From: Bacteroidota bacterium | Lineage (GTDB): Bacteria > Bacteroidota > Bacteroidia > Bacteroidales > F082 | Direction: 5' to 3' | Length of the DNA stretch: 64,000 nt | Assembly: GCA_018830105.1 (NCBI GenBank) | Contig: JAHJTC010000011.1 | Coordinates: 62,001 to 126,000, forward strand | Shown here: positions 44,128 to 52,895 of the stretch, one piece after another | Layout of the letters: each line of letters starts with the position of its first letter | Position numbering within the stretch: the first letter of the stretch is position 1 | The notes under the pieces: generated by a model | Databases searched by the model: none | Seen by the model: the letters and a program-made list of their open reading frames with translations, nothing else | Told to the model about the DNA's origin: nothing | Position numbers and translations under genes: made by a program

Positions 44128-44937
44128 ATGAAAGCAAATAAATTCCCTTTATTATTGATAATCCTGTTTGTTAGCAGCTTATTGCCTTCGTGCTCCAGTG
44201 TTGTTTTAACGGGCCGCAAGCAGCTCAGCCTGATTCCTTCTTCCCAAATGATGAGTATGAGCTATCAGCAGTATGATGAATTTTTAAAGAGTAACAAACT
44301 TTCAACCAACGGACAGCAAACGGAGATGGTCAAGACTGTTGGTGCGAAAATAAAAACTGCGGTTGAGATGTATTTTAATCAACAAGGTATGGCATCAGCT
44401 TTAGACGGTTACAGTTGGGAGTTCAATTTGATAGATAGCCCCGAAGCCAATGCCTGGTGCATGCCTGGCGGAAAAGTAGTAATTTATACAGGTATTCTGC
44501 CAATTACGCAAGATGCCACAGGCCTGGCTGTTGTTATGGGTCACGAAATTGGGCATGCAATTGCTGAGCATGGAAACGAGCGGATGAGTCAGGCAATGAT
44601 GACCGAGCTGGGAGGTATGGCGCTAGCAGTAGCCTTACAGGAAAAGCCCGAACAAACCCAACAGCTTTGGCTCACGGCATACGGAGTTGGAAGTCAGGTT
44701 GGCGTGATGTTGCCTTTTAGCCGTTTGCATGAAGGAGAGGCAGATCGTTTAGGGCTTATTTTTATGGCGATGGCCGGCTACGATCCCAACCAGGCTCTGA
44801 ATTTCTGGCAGCGAATGGCTAATATGAAAAGTGGGCAGGCACCACCGGAATTTCTTAGCACCCACCCATCTGATGCTACGCGTATCAAGAATATTAAAAA
44901 GTGGCTGCCCGAAGCGATGCAGTATTATAAACCCTGA
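44128..44937 (+). CDS. M48-family zinc metalloprotease lipoprotein
   Basis: 269 residues from Met at 44128. Lipoprotein signal ending LLPSCSS; the M48 domain has the zinc motif VVMGHEIGHAIAEHGNERMSQ near residue 145 and the third ligand in LHEGEADRLGLIFMA near 208. WCMPGGKVVIYTGIL and the final STHPSDATRIKNIK are typical of BepA/LoiP-type periplasmic quality-control proteases, which degrade damaged outer-membrane proteins. It lies 22 nt upstream of another likely secreted zinc protease, so the pair may form an operon. Confidence 0.92.
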   Translation: MKANKFPLLLIILFVSSLLPSCSSVVLTGRKQLSLIPSSQMMSMSYQQYDEFLKSNKLSTNGQQTEMVKTVGAKIKTAVEMYFNQQGMASALDGYSWEFNLIDSPEANAWCMPGGKVVIYTGILPITQDATGLAVVMGHEIGHAIAEHGNERMSQAMMTELGGMALAVALQEKPEQTQQLWLTAYGVGSQVGVMLPFSRLHEGEADRLGLIFMAMAGYDPNQALNFWQRMANMKSGQAPPEFLSTHPSDATRIKNIKKWLPEAMQYYKP

Positions 44938-44959
44938 ACTATTGGTGTAATTTTATAGG

Positions 44960-45781
44960 ATGCGCGGCAAATCATTTAATATCAGGTTATTGATTTTTAT
45001 AGGATGCATTGCGTATCTGATGCAATCGCTTGATGCACAGCCACTGGATCGTTGGAGAGCCGGAAGCTCGAAAGATTTGAATGGCGAGGTGCTGAGTGTC
45101 TATTGCTTTATTGAAACGGAGGATAATGCTTGGAGTGAGGCCGAAAAGCTACGGATGACAGTGGCTTTAAACCGGGCACAGCAGTGGATAACAGCTCAAG
45201 CTAATAAATGGGATTACGCTGTGTGTTTTAAGACCCTGCCATTGACTGTAGATAATACCTTTGTAATAAATCAAATCCCTGCTGGAAATGCTGTTGGTAA
45301 TGAGAAAGTTAGCTGGGCACTTGAGGTTTTGCATCGGGCCGGATATAGGCATGCCAAACAAGCGTTTCGTAAAATACGGAGGGCTGCTGGAACTAAAAAT
45401 ATGCATTTGATCATCTTTGCCAAATCAGATGGCAATTCCTATGCCATGCGGTACACCAAAGCTTATTCGAAAAAAAAGTATTTTCTGGAAGCTCTTTTAC
45501 TCTATCAAGACTATTCAAATGGTGCAGAAATGCCTTTAGCCGCGGTTATCGCACACGAGATTTTACATCTTTATGGAGGTTGGGATTTATATACTACTTA
45601 TGCACAAACAGCTGATAGACATTTTAAGGCGGCAACGCTTTATCCCAATGATATTATGCTACGCGTGGGAAACGACCTTGAAACACTTGAAGTGGATGTT
45701 TTAACAGCATGGCTGTTAGGCTGGAATACTCGTGAAGAAGAAATATTTGAATGGTTCAGACCGGCAGATTTCAGCCGATAA
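44960..45781 (+). CDS. Exported metzincin-like zinc protease, unrecognised family
   Basis: 273 residues. A signal peptide (residues about 1-27, ending LMQSLDAQ) is followed by a domain with IAHEILHLYGGWDLY near residue 197: HExxH followed by a GGWD turn, as in HExxHxxGxxD or H zinc proteases of the snapalysin and metzincin kinds. The rest (LSVYCFIETEDNAWSEAEK, MHLIIFAKSDGNSYAMRY, TLEVDVLTAWLLGW) does not match a family I can name. The gene follows the M48 protease gene by 22 nt. Expected to act in the periplasm or outside; substrate unknown. Confidence 0.65.
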   Translation: MRGKSFNIRLLIFIGCIAYLMQSLDAQPLDRWRAGSSKDLNGEVLSVYCFIETEDNAWSEAEKLRMTVALNRAQQWITAQANKWDYAVCFKTLPLTVDNTFVINQIPAGNAVGNEKVSWALEVLHRAGYRHAKQAFRKIRRAAGTKNMHLIIFAKSDGNSYAMRYTKAYSKKKYFLEALLLYQDYSNGAEMPLAAVIAHEILHLYGGWDLYTTYAQTADRHFKAATLYPNDIMLRVGNDLETLEVDVLTAWLLGWNTREEEIFEWFRPADFSR

Positions 45782-45811
45782 GTTGATGCTGAAAAAATAT
45801 CCGGGAATGCC

Positions 45812-46222
45812 TCACTTTCTTAGCAAACCAACACCTAATACAACAAGCGAAAATGCCAGTAAGATCATCCCGGTATAGAGCAGAAAAATAAAGCTATTGG
45901 GTTCGGTAGTTCCAACTCCGCCGGCAGCGGCGAAAAATCCTCCGCTAACAACCAATGCCGAAAGAGGGAATCCACCTCTTACGATCCATTTCCAGGTGTC
46001 GTTCAGATTGGTTTGGTCGGTTAGCATTTGAGCAATTATGGCCAGCACAACCAATACGCCGGCATGCCCGTGGCCTGCTCTGAACATCGAAATTTGAAAT
46101 TCGGTCAGCTCCAGTTGTTGGTGTTGTCCTGAAAGCAGGTTGAGGATGAAGTTTCCTCCGAAGATAATGGTGGGTAAGCTCAACAGGATAATCCCTGTCA
46201 TTTTCTTTGAGTCGGAAGTCAT
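45812..46222 (-). CDS. Small integral membrane protein (four predicted TM helices)
   Basis: 136 residues with four hydrophobic segments, near 9-28, 48-66, 83-102 and 112-133. SMFRAGHGHAGVLVVLAIIAQ, with its two His in GHGH, is the most distinctive phrase and could bind a metal. I do not recognise a characterised family. It lies 18 nt downstream of the response regulator gene and may be co-transcribed with the two-component pair. Confidence 0.65.
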   Translation of the reverse strand: MTSDSKKMTGIILLSLPTIIFGGNFILNLLSGQHQQLELTEFQISMFRAGHGHAGVLVVLAIIAQMLTDQTNLNDTWKWIVRGGFPLSALVVSGGFFAAAGGVGTTEPNSFIFLLYTGMILLAFSLVVLGVGLLRK

Positions 46223-46240
46223 TGTAATGGGGTTATTTCG

Positions 46241-46951
46241 TTATTCTTTTACTTCGAGTTTAAAGCCAACGCCATGAATATTGGTGATGCTTACATTGGG
46301 GTCTTCTTTGAGAAATTTCCTGAGTTTTACAATAAAAACATCCATGCTTCTTCCGATGAAATAGTCACTATCTCCCCACACTTTTTGTAACGCCTCTTCG
46401 CGGGTAAGCACCTGGTTTTTGCGCTCAAAAAGCAGCTTAAGTAATGCCGATTCTTTACGTGTCAGTGTTTGATCACCAAAATCCGAGTGTAAAATCAGGT
46501 TTTTTGAGTCCAATGCAAAACGACCAATTTGAATAATTTTATTGTGATTGTCATTGCCATGGAAATCGGATTTCATACAGCGCCGAAGAATAGCTTTGAT
46601 GCGCAGTTGCAACTCTTCGGTACTGAATGGCTTGGTGATATAATCATCGCAACCCAGCTGAAAGCCTTTTAGCCTGTCTTCTTTCAATGATTTGGCGGTG
46701 AGGAAAATAATTGGAATTTCGGCATTGATTTCCCGTATTTGTTTCGCAAGCGAAAATCCATCCAGTTTGGGTAGCATTACATCTAAAATACACAAATTGA
46801 TGTCATGGGTTTTGAAGGCAGCCAGGCCTTCGTAACCTTCTGTGGCAGAGATTACCTTATACGACATCAACTCTAAAAAGTCCTGCAATACCATCAGCAG
46901 ATTTGAATCGTCTTCAACAAGAAGAATACTCATGGGATTCGTTGTTGTCAT
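46241..46951 (-). CDS. OmpR-family response regulator (RprY-like)
   Basis: 236 residues. Receiver domain with acidic pocket EDD near 13-15, phospho-acceptor D57 in LCILDVMLPKLDG and the Lys in IIFLTAKSLKED. A winged-helix DNA-binding domain is at about 135-235, ending in GRSMDVFIVKLRKFLKEDP and NIHGVGFKL. The phrases PKLDGFSLAKQIR and DDYITKPFSTEELQLRIKAI resemble RprY of Bacteroides. It is 2 nt downstream of its kinase gene, a classic pair. A likely target is the small exported protein divergent from the operon, but this is inferred. Confidence 0.93.
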   Translation of the reverse strand: MTTTNPMSILLVEDDSNLLMVLQDFLELMSYKVISATEGYEGLAAFKTHDINLCILDVMLPKLDGFSLAKQIREINAEIPIIFLTAKSLKEDRLKGFQLGCDDYITKPFSTEELQLRIKAILRRCMKSDFHGNDNHNKIIQIGRFALDSKNLILHSDFGDQTLTRKESALLKLLFERKNQVLTREEALQKVWGDSDYFIGRSMDVFIVKLRKFLKEDPNVSITNIHGVGFKLEVKE

Positions 46952-46953
46952 GC

Positions 46954-48240
46954 TTAATTTGGTTTTTCGGTGTCAATAGGTAAGTTTATAACAAAAGTAC
47001 TTCCTTTATTTATATCGCTGATAACTTTAATGTTGCCTCCATGAAGCTGTACTATACGTTTTACATAATAAAGTCCTATGCCAAAGCCTTTTACGTTATG
47101 AATATTGCCGGTATGAACACGGTAAAGATTCTTGAAAATCAAGTCGTGATTTTCAGGTGCAATACCGATTCCATTGTCACTTATGCTGATAATTAAAGTG
47201 TTCGATTTATTGGCTGTTTCAATGGTTATTTCAGCCGCTTCAGCAGAATATTTAATGGCGTTGTCCAGAACATTGGAGATCATATGTGATAAATGCATGG
47301 GATCGCCATTTACATAAACCTTGTCTGCGTTAAGCCTAGATGTGAGTTTGCCGTTGTTTTCGTCAACAAGTAACTGAAAGCCTTGAATAAGTTCTTTCAA
47401 AAGTTCGTGAACATTGCATAACTGAAAATCAAGACGGGTTTCACCTTTATCCAGTATGGCAATCTGCAATATTTGCTCAACCTGATTTTGCAGGCGGGCA
47501 TTTTCATGAATAATAACTTTGGCATATTTGGCCGCTTTATCCTGTCGGGCAATTACTTCGGGCTTTAGCAGCATTTCCGATGCAAGCGAAATAGTCGCAA
47601 TGGGGGTTTTAAACTCATGCGTCATATTGTTGATAAAGTCAGTTCTGATTTCAGAAATCTTCTTCTGTCGGATAATTGTGTAAACAGTGTACCAAAAACT
47701 CAGGATCACCACAAGCAATAGTGCCGCAGAAAGAATCATCCAGCCCGCCAGTTGTTTGTAAATAAGTGTTGTTTGTCCCGGAAAATAGATGCTGAAGTAG
47801 TAATTGCCTGGTTTATAAAGTGCTGCAATACTTTGCTGGTGCTCTGATACAAAAAGTTCAGCCTTGTATTTTTCATGATTTCCCATTGCGATGCGCTGAT
47901 TGCGCCGACTGTAAATCATGTATTCATAATTATTTCCTACTTCCATACAGCTCATTTCAGCCTTTATCAGCGAATCGAGTATGTCTTCACGGATGATATC
48001 ACGCACCTCGGTTTTCTCAATATAGCAGGGAACATTGTCCCGTATTTGCCGGAGGGTTGAATCAGTATGAATTTCTAACAACCTGTTTAAAACAGATTTC
48101 ATCGCAATCCGCACGCTGTTGTTGTATTGTTCTTCTTTGAGCGAGATTGCATTTTGAACCCAATATACCTGCATTATCACAACACCAAGAAGTGAAATGA
48201 AGGCTACAATTATAATGAGTGTGAATAGTTTAGGTTTCAT
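46954..48240 (-). CDS. Sensor histidine kinase (RprX-like)
   Basis: 428 residues from Met at 48240 (MKPKLFTLIIIVAFISLLGVV, first TM helix). A periplasmic sensor region of about 130 residues with a possible Cys pair (DNVPCYIEK, EMSCMEVG) leads to a second TM helix (MILSAALLLVVILSFWYTVY). HisKA has the phospho-acceptor in NNMTHEFKTPIATISLASEM; the ATPase domain has NVLDNAIKYS, DNGIGIAPENHD and GFGIGLYYVKRIV. It is operonic with the response regulator. In Bacteroides, RprXY responds to envelope and sodium-related changes; the signal here is not known. Confidence 0.92.
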   Translation of the reverse strand: MKPKLFTLIIIVAFISLLGVVIMQVYWVQNAISLKEEQYNNSVRIAMKSVLNRLLEIHTDSTLRQIRDNVPCYIEKTEVRDIIREDILDSLIKAEMSCMEVGNNYEYMIYSRRNQRIAMGNHEKYKAELFVSEHQQSIAALYKPGNYYFSIYFPGQTTLIYKQLAGWMILSAALLLVVILSFWYTVYTIIRQKKISEIRTDFINNMTHEFKTPIATISLASEMLLKPEVIARQDKAAKYAKVIIHENARLQNQVEQILQIAILDKGETRLDFQLCNVHELLKELIQGFQLLVDENNGKLTSRLNADKVYVNGDPMHLSHMISNVLDNAIKYSAEAAEITIETANKSNTLIISISDNGIGIAPENHDLIFKNLYRVHTGNIHNVKGFGIGLYYVKRIVQLHGGNIKVISDINKGSTFVINLPIDTEKPN

Positions 48241-48394
48241 CAGCACGAGCAATATTTAAGGTGTAAATGTAAGGAGCATGCTGTTAGCACATATTGTTTT
48301 AACATATTGTTAACAGTTATTAACAGCCACTTAACAACGAGCGCCCTTGTTGACCATTACTTTTGGCTTATCAAAAATATTAAATAATACAGAT

Positions 48395-48628
48395 ATGAAA
48401 AAATTAGCACTCGCACTTTCTTTCTTCGCATTTTTCGCTTTTGGAACAGCAACTTTTCAAACTGCTATTGCTGCTGACAATGGGATAGTTATTGTACAGG
48501 GAGATGAGACAAAGAAAAAAGATAAGAAGACGAAGAAAACAGAATGTGCAGATAAGAAAACGTCATGTTGCAAATCTGAAATGAAAAAAGAAGCTTGCAA
48601 TGACGATAAAAAAGTTGAGAAGAAATAA
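48395..48628 (+). CDS. Small exported Lys/Cys-rich protein
   Basis: 77 residues from Met at 48395. Signal peptide MKKLALALSFFAFFAFGTAT with probable cleavage after AIAA, then a mature part of about 45 residues that is mostly Lys, Asp and Cys: four Cys in TECADKKTSCCKSEMKKEAC. Composition suggests metal binding or sticking to anionic surface. It is divergent from the RprXY-like pair and ends at a clear terminator. I know no family. The upstream Met at 48347 gives no signal peptide. Confidence 0.7.
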   Translation: MKKLALALSFFAFFAFGTATFQTAIAADNGIVIVQGDETKKKDKKTKKTECADKKTSCCKSEMKKEACNDDKKVEKK

Positions 48629-48663
48629 TCCTATTCCCAACGTTTTGTTTTAATTTGGTTTGG

Positions 48664-48697
48664 GCCTTCCGATGTGATATCGGAGGGCTTTTTTTAT
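48664..48697 (+). terminator. Terminator after the Lys/Cys-rich protein gene
   Basis: GCCTTCCGAT pairs with ATCGGAGGGC around GTGAT with one wobble pair, followed by a run of T. Confidence 0.85.
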
Positions 48698-48725
48698 CAT
48701 TAAGTCGCAGGGATTTTTACCTTTG
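48693..48725 (+). promoter_or_regulatory. Promoter of the OsmC gene
   Basis: TTTA (48693-48696), 21 nt, TACCTTTG (48718-48725), 17 nt before the ATG at 48743. The minus-33 box lies inside the T run of the preceding terminator. Confidence 0.5.
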
Positions 48726-48742
48726 TGCGTTAGATTTATTTT

Positions 48743-49153
48743 ATGGCTACAATACACACCACATACATTAGCGATTTGCGTACAAAGATGACGCATCTGC
48801 AATCCGGTGAATCCGTGATTACTGATGCGCCGATCGATAATAATGGGAAAGGTGAAGCATTTTCTCCAACAGATCTTGTTGCCTCCGCTTTAGGTAGTTG
48901 TATGCTGACGATTATGGGGATTGCCGCCCGCGAGCACAACTTCTCCATTGATGGAACTACGGCTTCAATTACCAAAATAATGGCATCAGATCCGAGAAGA
49001 ATCAGCGAGGTTCAGATTCAATTGAAATTTCCTGAGATCACCTATACCCAAAAGCAGAAAAGAATTTTGGAGAAGATCTCAAAAACCTGCCCGGTGGCGC
49101 TTAGCCTTCATCCTGAGCTCAAGCAAACTGTTGATTTGATTTTTAATGATTAA
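48743..49153 (+). CDS. OsmC-family peroxiredoxin
   Basis: 136 residues. The fold reduces organic peroxides with two Cys. Conserved phrases: AFSPTDLVASALGSCMLTIMG, holding the first Cys near residue 53, and the C-terminal ISKTCPVALSLHPE with the second Cys near 118. The preceding basic region and length fit the YhfA/OsmC group. It lies 3 nt before a hotdog thioesterase gene, so both are on one transcript from the promoter at 48693-48725. Confidence 0.93.
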   Translation: MATIHTTYISDLRTKMTHLQSGESVITDAPIDNNGKGEAFSPTDLVASALGSCMLTIMGIAAREHNFSIDGTTASITKIMASDPRRISEVQIQLKFPEITYTQKQKRILEKISKTCPVALSLHPELKQTVDLIFND

Positions 49154-49156
49154 TCT

Positions 49157-49537
49157 ATGGAATTTCAGATAAAAACGGCTACAAAAGGCAGTCAACAGAT
49201 GATAGTGCAGCAAAAAGATACCGCAGCGGCCTATGGGTCGGGCTTGGTAGAGGTTTTTGCTACACCTGCAATGCTTGCTTTTATGGAAATGACAGCGCTC
49301 AAGAGCATTGAAGATCAACTTCCGGACGATTATACCACTGTTGGATCGGAAGTGCATTTGAAGCATTTGCGGGCATCACCGGTTGGGCAAAACCTTATTT
49401 GCAACAGCACGATGATTGAAGTATCGGGTCGAAAAATAGTATTCGAACTGCAGGTGTGGGACGAAGACGTTTTAGTGGGACTTGGTACTCATACACGCTA
49501 TGTAGTTGATAAGCAAAAATTTATGAATAAGTACTAA
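49157..49537 (+). CDS. Hotdog-fold thioesterase (fluoroacetyl-CoA thioesterase-like)
   Basis: 126 residues of the hotdog fold: GSGLVEVFATPAMLAFMEMTALKSIEDQL, TTVGSEVHLKHLRASPVGQNL, IVFELQVWDEDVLVGLGTHTRYVV. The GSGxxxVFATPxMxxxxE phrase and the VGSEVxxxHxxxxPxG phrase match FlK-like thioesterases, with Thr, Glu and His as likely active-site residues. It probably hydrolyses a short acyl-CoA; the substrate is unknown. 3 nt after OsmC. Confidence 0.9.
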   Translation: MEFQIKTATKGSQQMIVQQKDTAAAYGSGLVEVFATPAMLAFMEMTALKSIEDQLPDDYTTVGSEVHLKHLRASPVGQNLICNSTMIEVSGRKIVFELQVWDEDVLVGLGTHTRYVVDKQKFMNKY

Positions 49538-49558
49538 TAAATTAATAAACAATAAATT

Positions 49559-49954
49559 ATGAAAAATTCTTTTAAAACAGTATGGGCTATTGCATTGGTG
49601 ATTCTTGTCTCACTTTCTTCCTGTAAAAAAGATGATGATCCCACTCCTTTGAGTTGTAACCTGGCTACGGCTAGTGCTGAATTTTCGGAAGACAGCATTG
49701 ATGTTACGTATAAACTCGAAGCAACAGGTGATGCCAAAATCAGTAGTTTTTTCTATTATGATGAGACAGGAAAAGTTGAACTACAAAATCCTGATTTCCC
49801 CAAAGAGATTAAAATTACTTTAACACAGCAGAAAAGCATGCAGGCCGGAGCCGTTGGGAATGTCACAAACGGATCAATTAAAGTTTCCTTTAAGGCTACA
49901 ACAGAAACTTCTAATTACGAAGGTATTGATCAGTGTTCGCAAAGCACGAATTAG
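49559..49954 (+). CDS. Surface-exported lipoprotein of unknown function
   Basis: 131 residues. Signal and lipobox end LVSLSSC, followed by KKDDDPTP, a Lys/Asp stretch typical of the Bacteroidota lipoprotein surface-export signal. The mature part is beta-rich (IDVTYKLEATGDAKISSFFYYDETGKVEL). I recognise no family. It is 21 nt after the thioesterase gene and ends at a terminator, so it closes the OsmC operon. Confidence 0.75.
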   Translation: MKNSFKTVWAIALVILVSLSSCKKDDDPTPLSCNLATASAEFSEDSIDVTYKLEATGDAKISSFFYYDETGKVELQNPDFPKEIKITLTQQKSMQAGAVGNVTNGSIKVSFKATTETSNYEGIDQCSQSTN

Positions 49955-49962
49955 AGCTTATT

Positions 49963-49996
49963 AATAACCACGGTCTTTAGGCCGTGGTTATTTTTC
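49963..49996 (+). terminator. Terminator after the OsmC operon
   Basis: A perfect 11-bp stem, AATAACCACGG (49963-49973) with CCGTGGTTATT (49982-49992), and a T run. It lies between convergent transcription units. Confidence 0.85.
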
Positions 49997-50049
49997 GTTG
50001 AATGCTGAACACTTAGATCAGAATCATCGAAGTTAACTCGAAAGCCGGG

Positions 50050-52860
50050 CTACTTTTTTATCAGCTTGCTGATATATTGACTATTGTTAATGTTTACTTT
50101 GCTGATATAAATCCCGTTAGGCTGGTTTTCTAAGGCATTGAACTGAATAGTTTGCCTGCCGGGTAATAGTTTGCGGCTTGCTGTTTTGGAAAGCATCTGC
50201 CCCGCCAAATTATACAATTCAATGCTTACAAGCGAAGGTTCTGTGACTAAAATGGAAAATGTAAAATTTCCATCACTAGGATTTGGGAAGAAATCCAGCT
50301 GCTGATTATTTGCAGGACTCACTTCTGAAAGATCTACAAATTCAGGTGTTTGCAGCTTTTTTGTGGTGTACACTTTAAATTCGCCGGCTTCCAGCCAAAT
50401 CGACATATTTTCGTCGGTTACATTTATAGAGTCGTTGTTGAAATAATCATACCACAAGCCAGTTTCATAAAAGCCCGGCTGCGTATCAATGCCATTTACA
50501 TCAAAGTTACTCACTACAATTACCGACATGTCCTCATCAAACAGTCTGAGGGTTTTCCCTGCACCACTGGCATTGAGGGTAAAATCGTTTGTATTAAAAA
50601 CGGCATGAGATTTTTTGAGCGCAATTAATTCGCTGTAATAATTGAGTAATAAACGCCTGTCCCAATTGTCCAGATAATTCCATCGAATGGGTTTGGGGCA
50701 AACGCGGCAATCGTAATCAATGCTAACATCATAGCCAAGTTCGCCAAATTGCCAGATCATTTTTGGTCCCGGCACGAGCAGGAACATAGCTGCTGCTGCG
50801 GCGTTACGTTTTGCAGCCACGTTAAGCTTACGGGTGTCGTGATAAGGATTATCCTGATTGCCGTAAGTGATGTTTTTATACATCTGCCGCTCTTCGTCAT
50901 GACTTTCCATATAGCCCACCAAATGCGGCTGATTCCATCCCCGTTGTTTATAACTTATCCCCGAAAAATTAGATTGTGGTAAATAGCCCATTGTGGCTTC
51001 ATTATAATTGTGGTTTAGGTTGCCCCAAAGCATCATGCCGTATGCTGACAATTCCTTTTCTTCTGTATTATCAGCAAAGTGCTCCAGAATTATATAGGTG
51101 TCCGGATTTGTTTCCCTGATTTCATCAGCCATACGTTTCAAAATAGCGATACGCTGGCTGTTGTATGGGCCGCCGTCACCCACCACATTACTGAATCCTT
51201 TTGTAAAATCGAAGCGAAAGCCGTCAACTTTATAATTTTCTATCCAGAAACGATTTACGCGGTCAACAAATTTTTTGGTTTGAGCGCTTTCGTGATCAAA
51301 GTCGTATCCCCAGCAATAGGGCTGGTGCGGGCAAACCTGATTGTACCAGGGATTTTGAGCTGTTGGTTGGCCATATTCTCCGGCTGTAGGATCAAAATAA
51401 AGCTGCACCAATGGCGATTGCCCGTAGGAATGATTCAAAACCATATCAATAAGCACAGCAATTCCGCGTTTATGGCACTCATCGATAAACATTTTGTAGT
51501 CATTTTCGGTGCCATAAGCTTTATCCGACGCAAAATAGAAAGAAGGATTATAACCCCAGGAGTCATTGCCTTCAAATTCGTTTATGGGCATTAATTCGAT
51601 GGCATTCACACCAAGCCTTTCCAGGTAATCCAGGGTGTCCATTACGGTTTTAATGGCACGGGTGCCAACGAAATCGCGGATATGTAATTCGTAAATAACT
51701 AAGGTTTCAGGATCAGGAGCTTCAAAATCAGCAATCTCCCATTGGTATTCGGGTTTTGCAGTTTGTAACACCGAAACAATCCCGGATGTTTTTCCTTCAG
51801 GATAAGGCATCAGATTGGGGTAAGTTGAGCTGGGAATATAAGAATCGTTCCAGGGATCAAGCACTTTTTCAGTGTAGGGGTCAGCAATTCGGAGATTGCC
51901 ATCAACAAAATACTGATAGGCATATTCACGTCCCGGCTCCAAGCCTGAAAGTTCAATCCAGTAATAACTTTGATCAGGCGTACGATTCATGTAACTTTCA
52001 ATGCTTAAATCCCAATTATTAAAATCGCCAATAACAAATACATATTCCTTGTAGGGAGCATAAAGTGCCAAAATTGCAGTTGAATCATTGCTATAATTGA
52101 TGCCTTCGATAACGTTTTCGGGCAAACTGGCAATGGGCACCTCTGGTCGTACAAAATACATAAAACTGTCGGCTACCATTTCGGTGCTGGTCAGGGCAAT
52201 TGCTTTTACTGTGTTGGTTCCGCTTGATCCTGCAGCTATGGTGTAATTGATAGTTGCTGAGCTAGTTTGACTGATGAGGTTATCGTTGATATACAACTTT
52301 AAGGAATCAGCACCGGCTGAGGACACCTCAATATCCAAACCCTCATCTTCTTCTATTAACACTTGGGGTTCGGATGGACTAATAAAGTTAACAAACAAGC
52401 CGCCGGCATAAATATCATAAAAAATATCACCATTTTCGGCAGTTTTGCCTTCAAGATAACTGCCGTTTACGGCTGTGGCGCTTCTAAAAACAAACGCCAT
52501 TTTTTCGATGGTTTCATTGGCAGGAACGCCGTAAAAGCTTCTCACATCTGGTGTAATACTCAAAGTGTAAGTATCAGGGGCAGTGCGTGTAAGTTTAGCT
52601 TTAGGAATATTTTCTCCCCAATCCGAAATCACATATTTCCAGTCCGAACTACTGCTGCTGTTATTGGTGATTACACCACTATGTGCATACACATCGCCGG
52701 TGTAGCCAGCCAGGCCGCCACTTCCCTCATTGGCGTAAAATGTTATCGTTACGGCATCATTGGCTGTAGGAAAAGTTGGATCGGAGGTAATAACCTGTGC
52801 TTGAATTGGCAGAATAATACCTGTCATTAGCAGTAAAAGAAGAAGGCTGAGTTTCGACAT
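50050..52860 (-). CDS. Secreted GH13 alpha-amylase-family enzyme with T9SS sorting domain
   Basis: 936 residues. Signal peptide MSKLSLLLLLLMTGIILPIQAQ. N-terminal beta domains (about 22-260, starch-binding or Ig-like), a CBM48-like segment (about 265-350: YVFVIGDFNNWDLS), then the GH13 barrel with DYLERLGVNAIELMPINEFEGN, VLIDMVLNHS, nucleophile Asp in GFRFDFTKG, acid Glu in IILEHFADN and Asp in YMESHDEERQ. The catalytic triad is complete. The C-terminus is a T9SS sorting domain (LDFFPNPSDGN ... ELYNLAGQML). It should cut starch or glycogen at the cell surface and feed SusCD. Minus strand, same direction as the sus genes upstream but about 8 kb away from susC. Confidence 0.93.
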   Translation of the reverse strand: MSKLSLLLLLLMTGIILPIQAQVITSDPTFPTANDAVTITFYANEGSGGLAGYTGDVYAHSGVITNNSSSSSDWKYVISDWGENIPKAKLTRTAPDTYTLSITPDVRSFYGVPANETIEKMAFVFRSATAVNGSYLEGKTAENGDIFYDIYAGGLFVNFISPSEPQVLIEEDEGLDIEVSSAGADSLKLYINDNLISQTSSATINYTIAAGSSGTNTVKAIALTSTEMVADSFMYFVRPEVPIASLPENVIEGINYSNDSTAILALYAPYKEYVFVIGDFNNWDLSIESYMNRTPDQSYYWIELSGLEPGREYAYQYFVDGNLRIADPYTEKVLDPWNDSYIPSSTYPNLMPYPEGKTSGIVSVLQTAKPEYQWEIADFEAPDPETLVIYELHIRDFVGTRAIKTVMDTLDYLERLGVNAIELMPINEFEGNDSWGYNPSFYFASDKAYGTENDYKMFIDECHKRGIAVLIDMVLNHSYGQSPLVQLYFDPTAGEYGQPTAQNPWYNQVCPHQPYCWGYDFDHESAQTKKFVDRVNRFWIENYKVDGFRFDFTKGFSNVVGDGGPYNSQRIAILKRMADEIRETNPDTYIILEHFADNTEEKELSAYGMMLWGNLNHNYNEATMGYLPQSNFSGISYKQRGWNQPHLVGYMESHDEERQMYKNITYGNQDNPYHDTRKLNVAAKRNAAAAAMFLLVPGPKMIWQFGELGYDVSIDYDCRVCPKPIRWNYLDNWDRRLLLNYYSELIALKKSHAVFNTNDFTLNASGAGKTLRLFDEDMSVIVVSNFDVNGIDTQPGFYETGLWYDYFNNDSINVTDENMSIWLEAGEFKVYTTKKLQTPEFVDLSEVSPANNQQLDFFPNPSDGNFTFSILVTEPSLVSIELYNLAGQMLSKTASRKLLPGRQTIQFNALENQPNGIYISKVNINNSQYISKLIKK

Positions 52861-52887
52861 GAGAAATTGTGTTAAGGGTTAGGCTAA

Positions 52888-52895
52888 CAAAGATA
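52888..52895 (-). promoter_or_regulatory. Possible minus-7 element of the GH13 gene
   Basis: The minus strand reads TATCTTTG, matching TAnnTTTG, 27 nt before the ATG at 52860. No minus-33 box at normal spacing. Confidence 0.4.

Noticed and set aside
51079-51594. 171-codon plus-strand frame inside the GH13 gene
   Set aside because: Shadow of the catalytic barrel, which has all catalytic residues.
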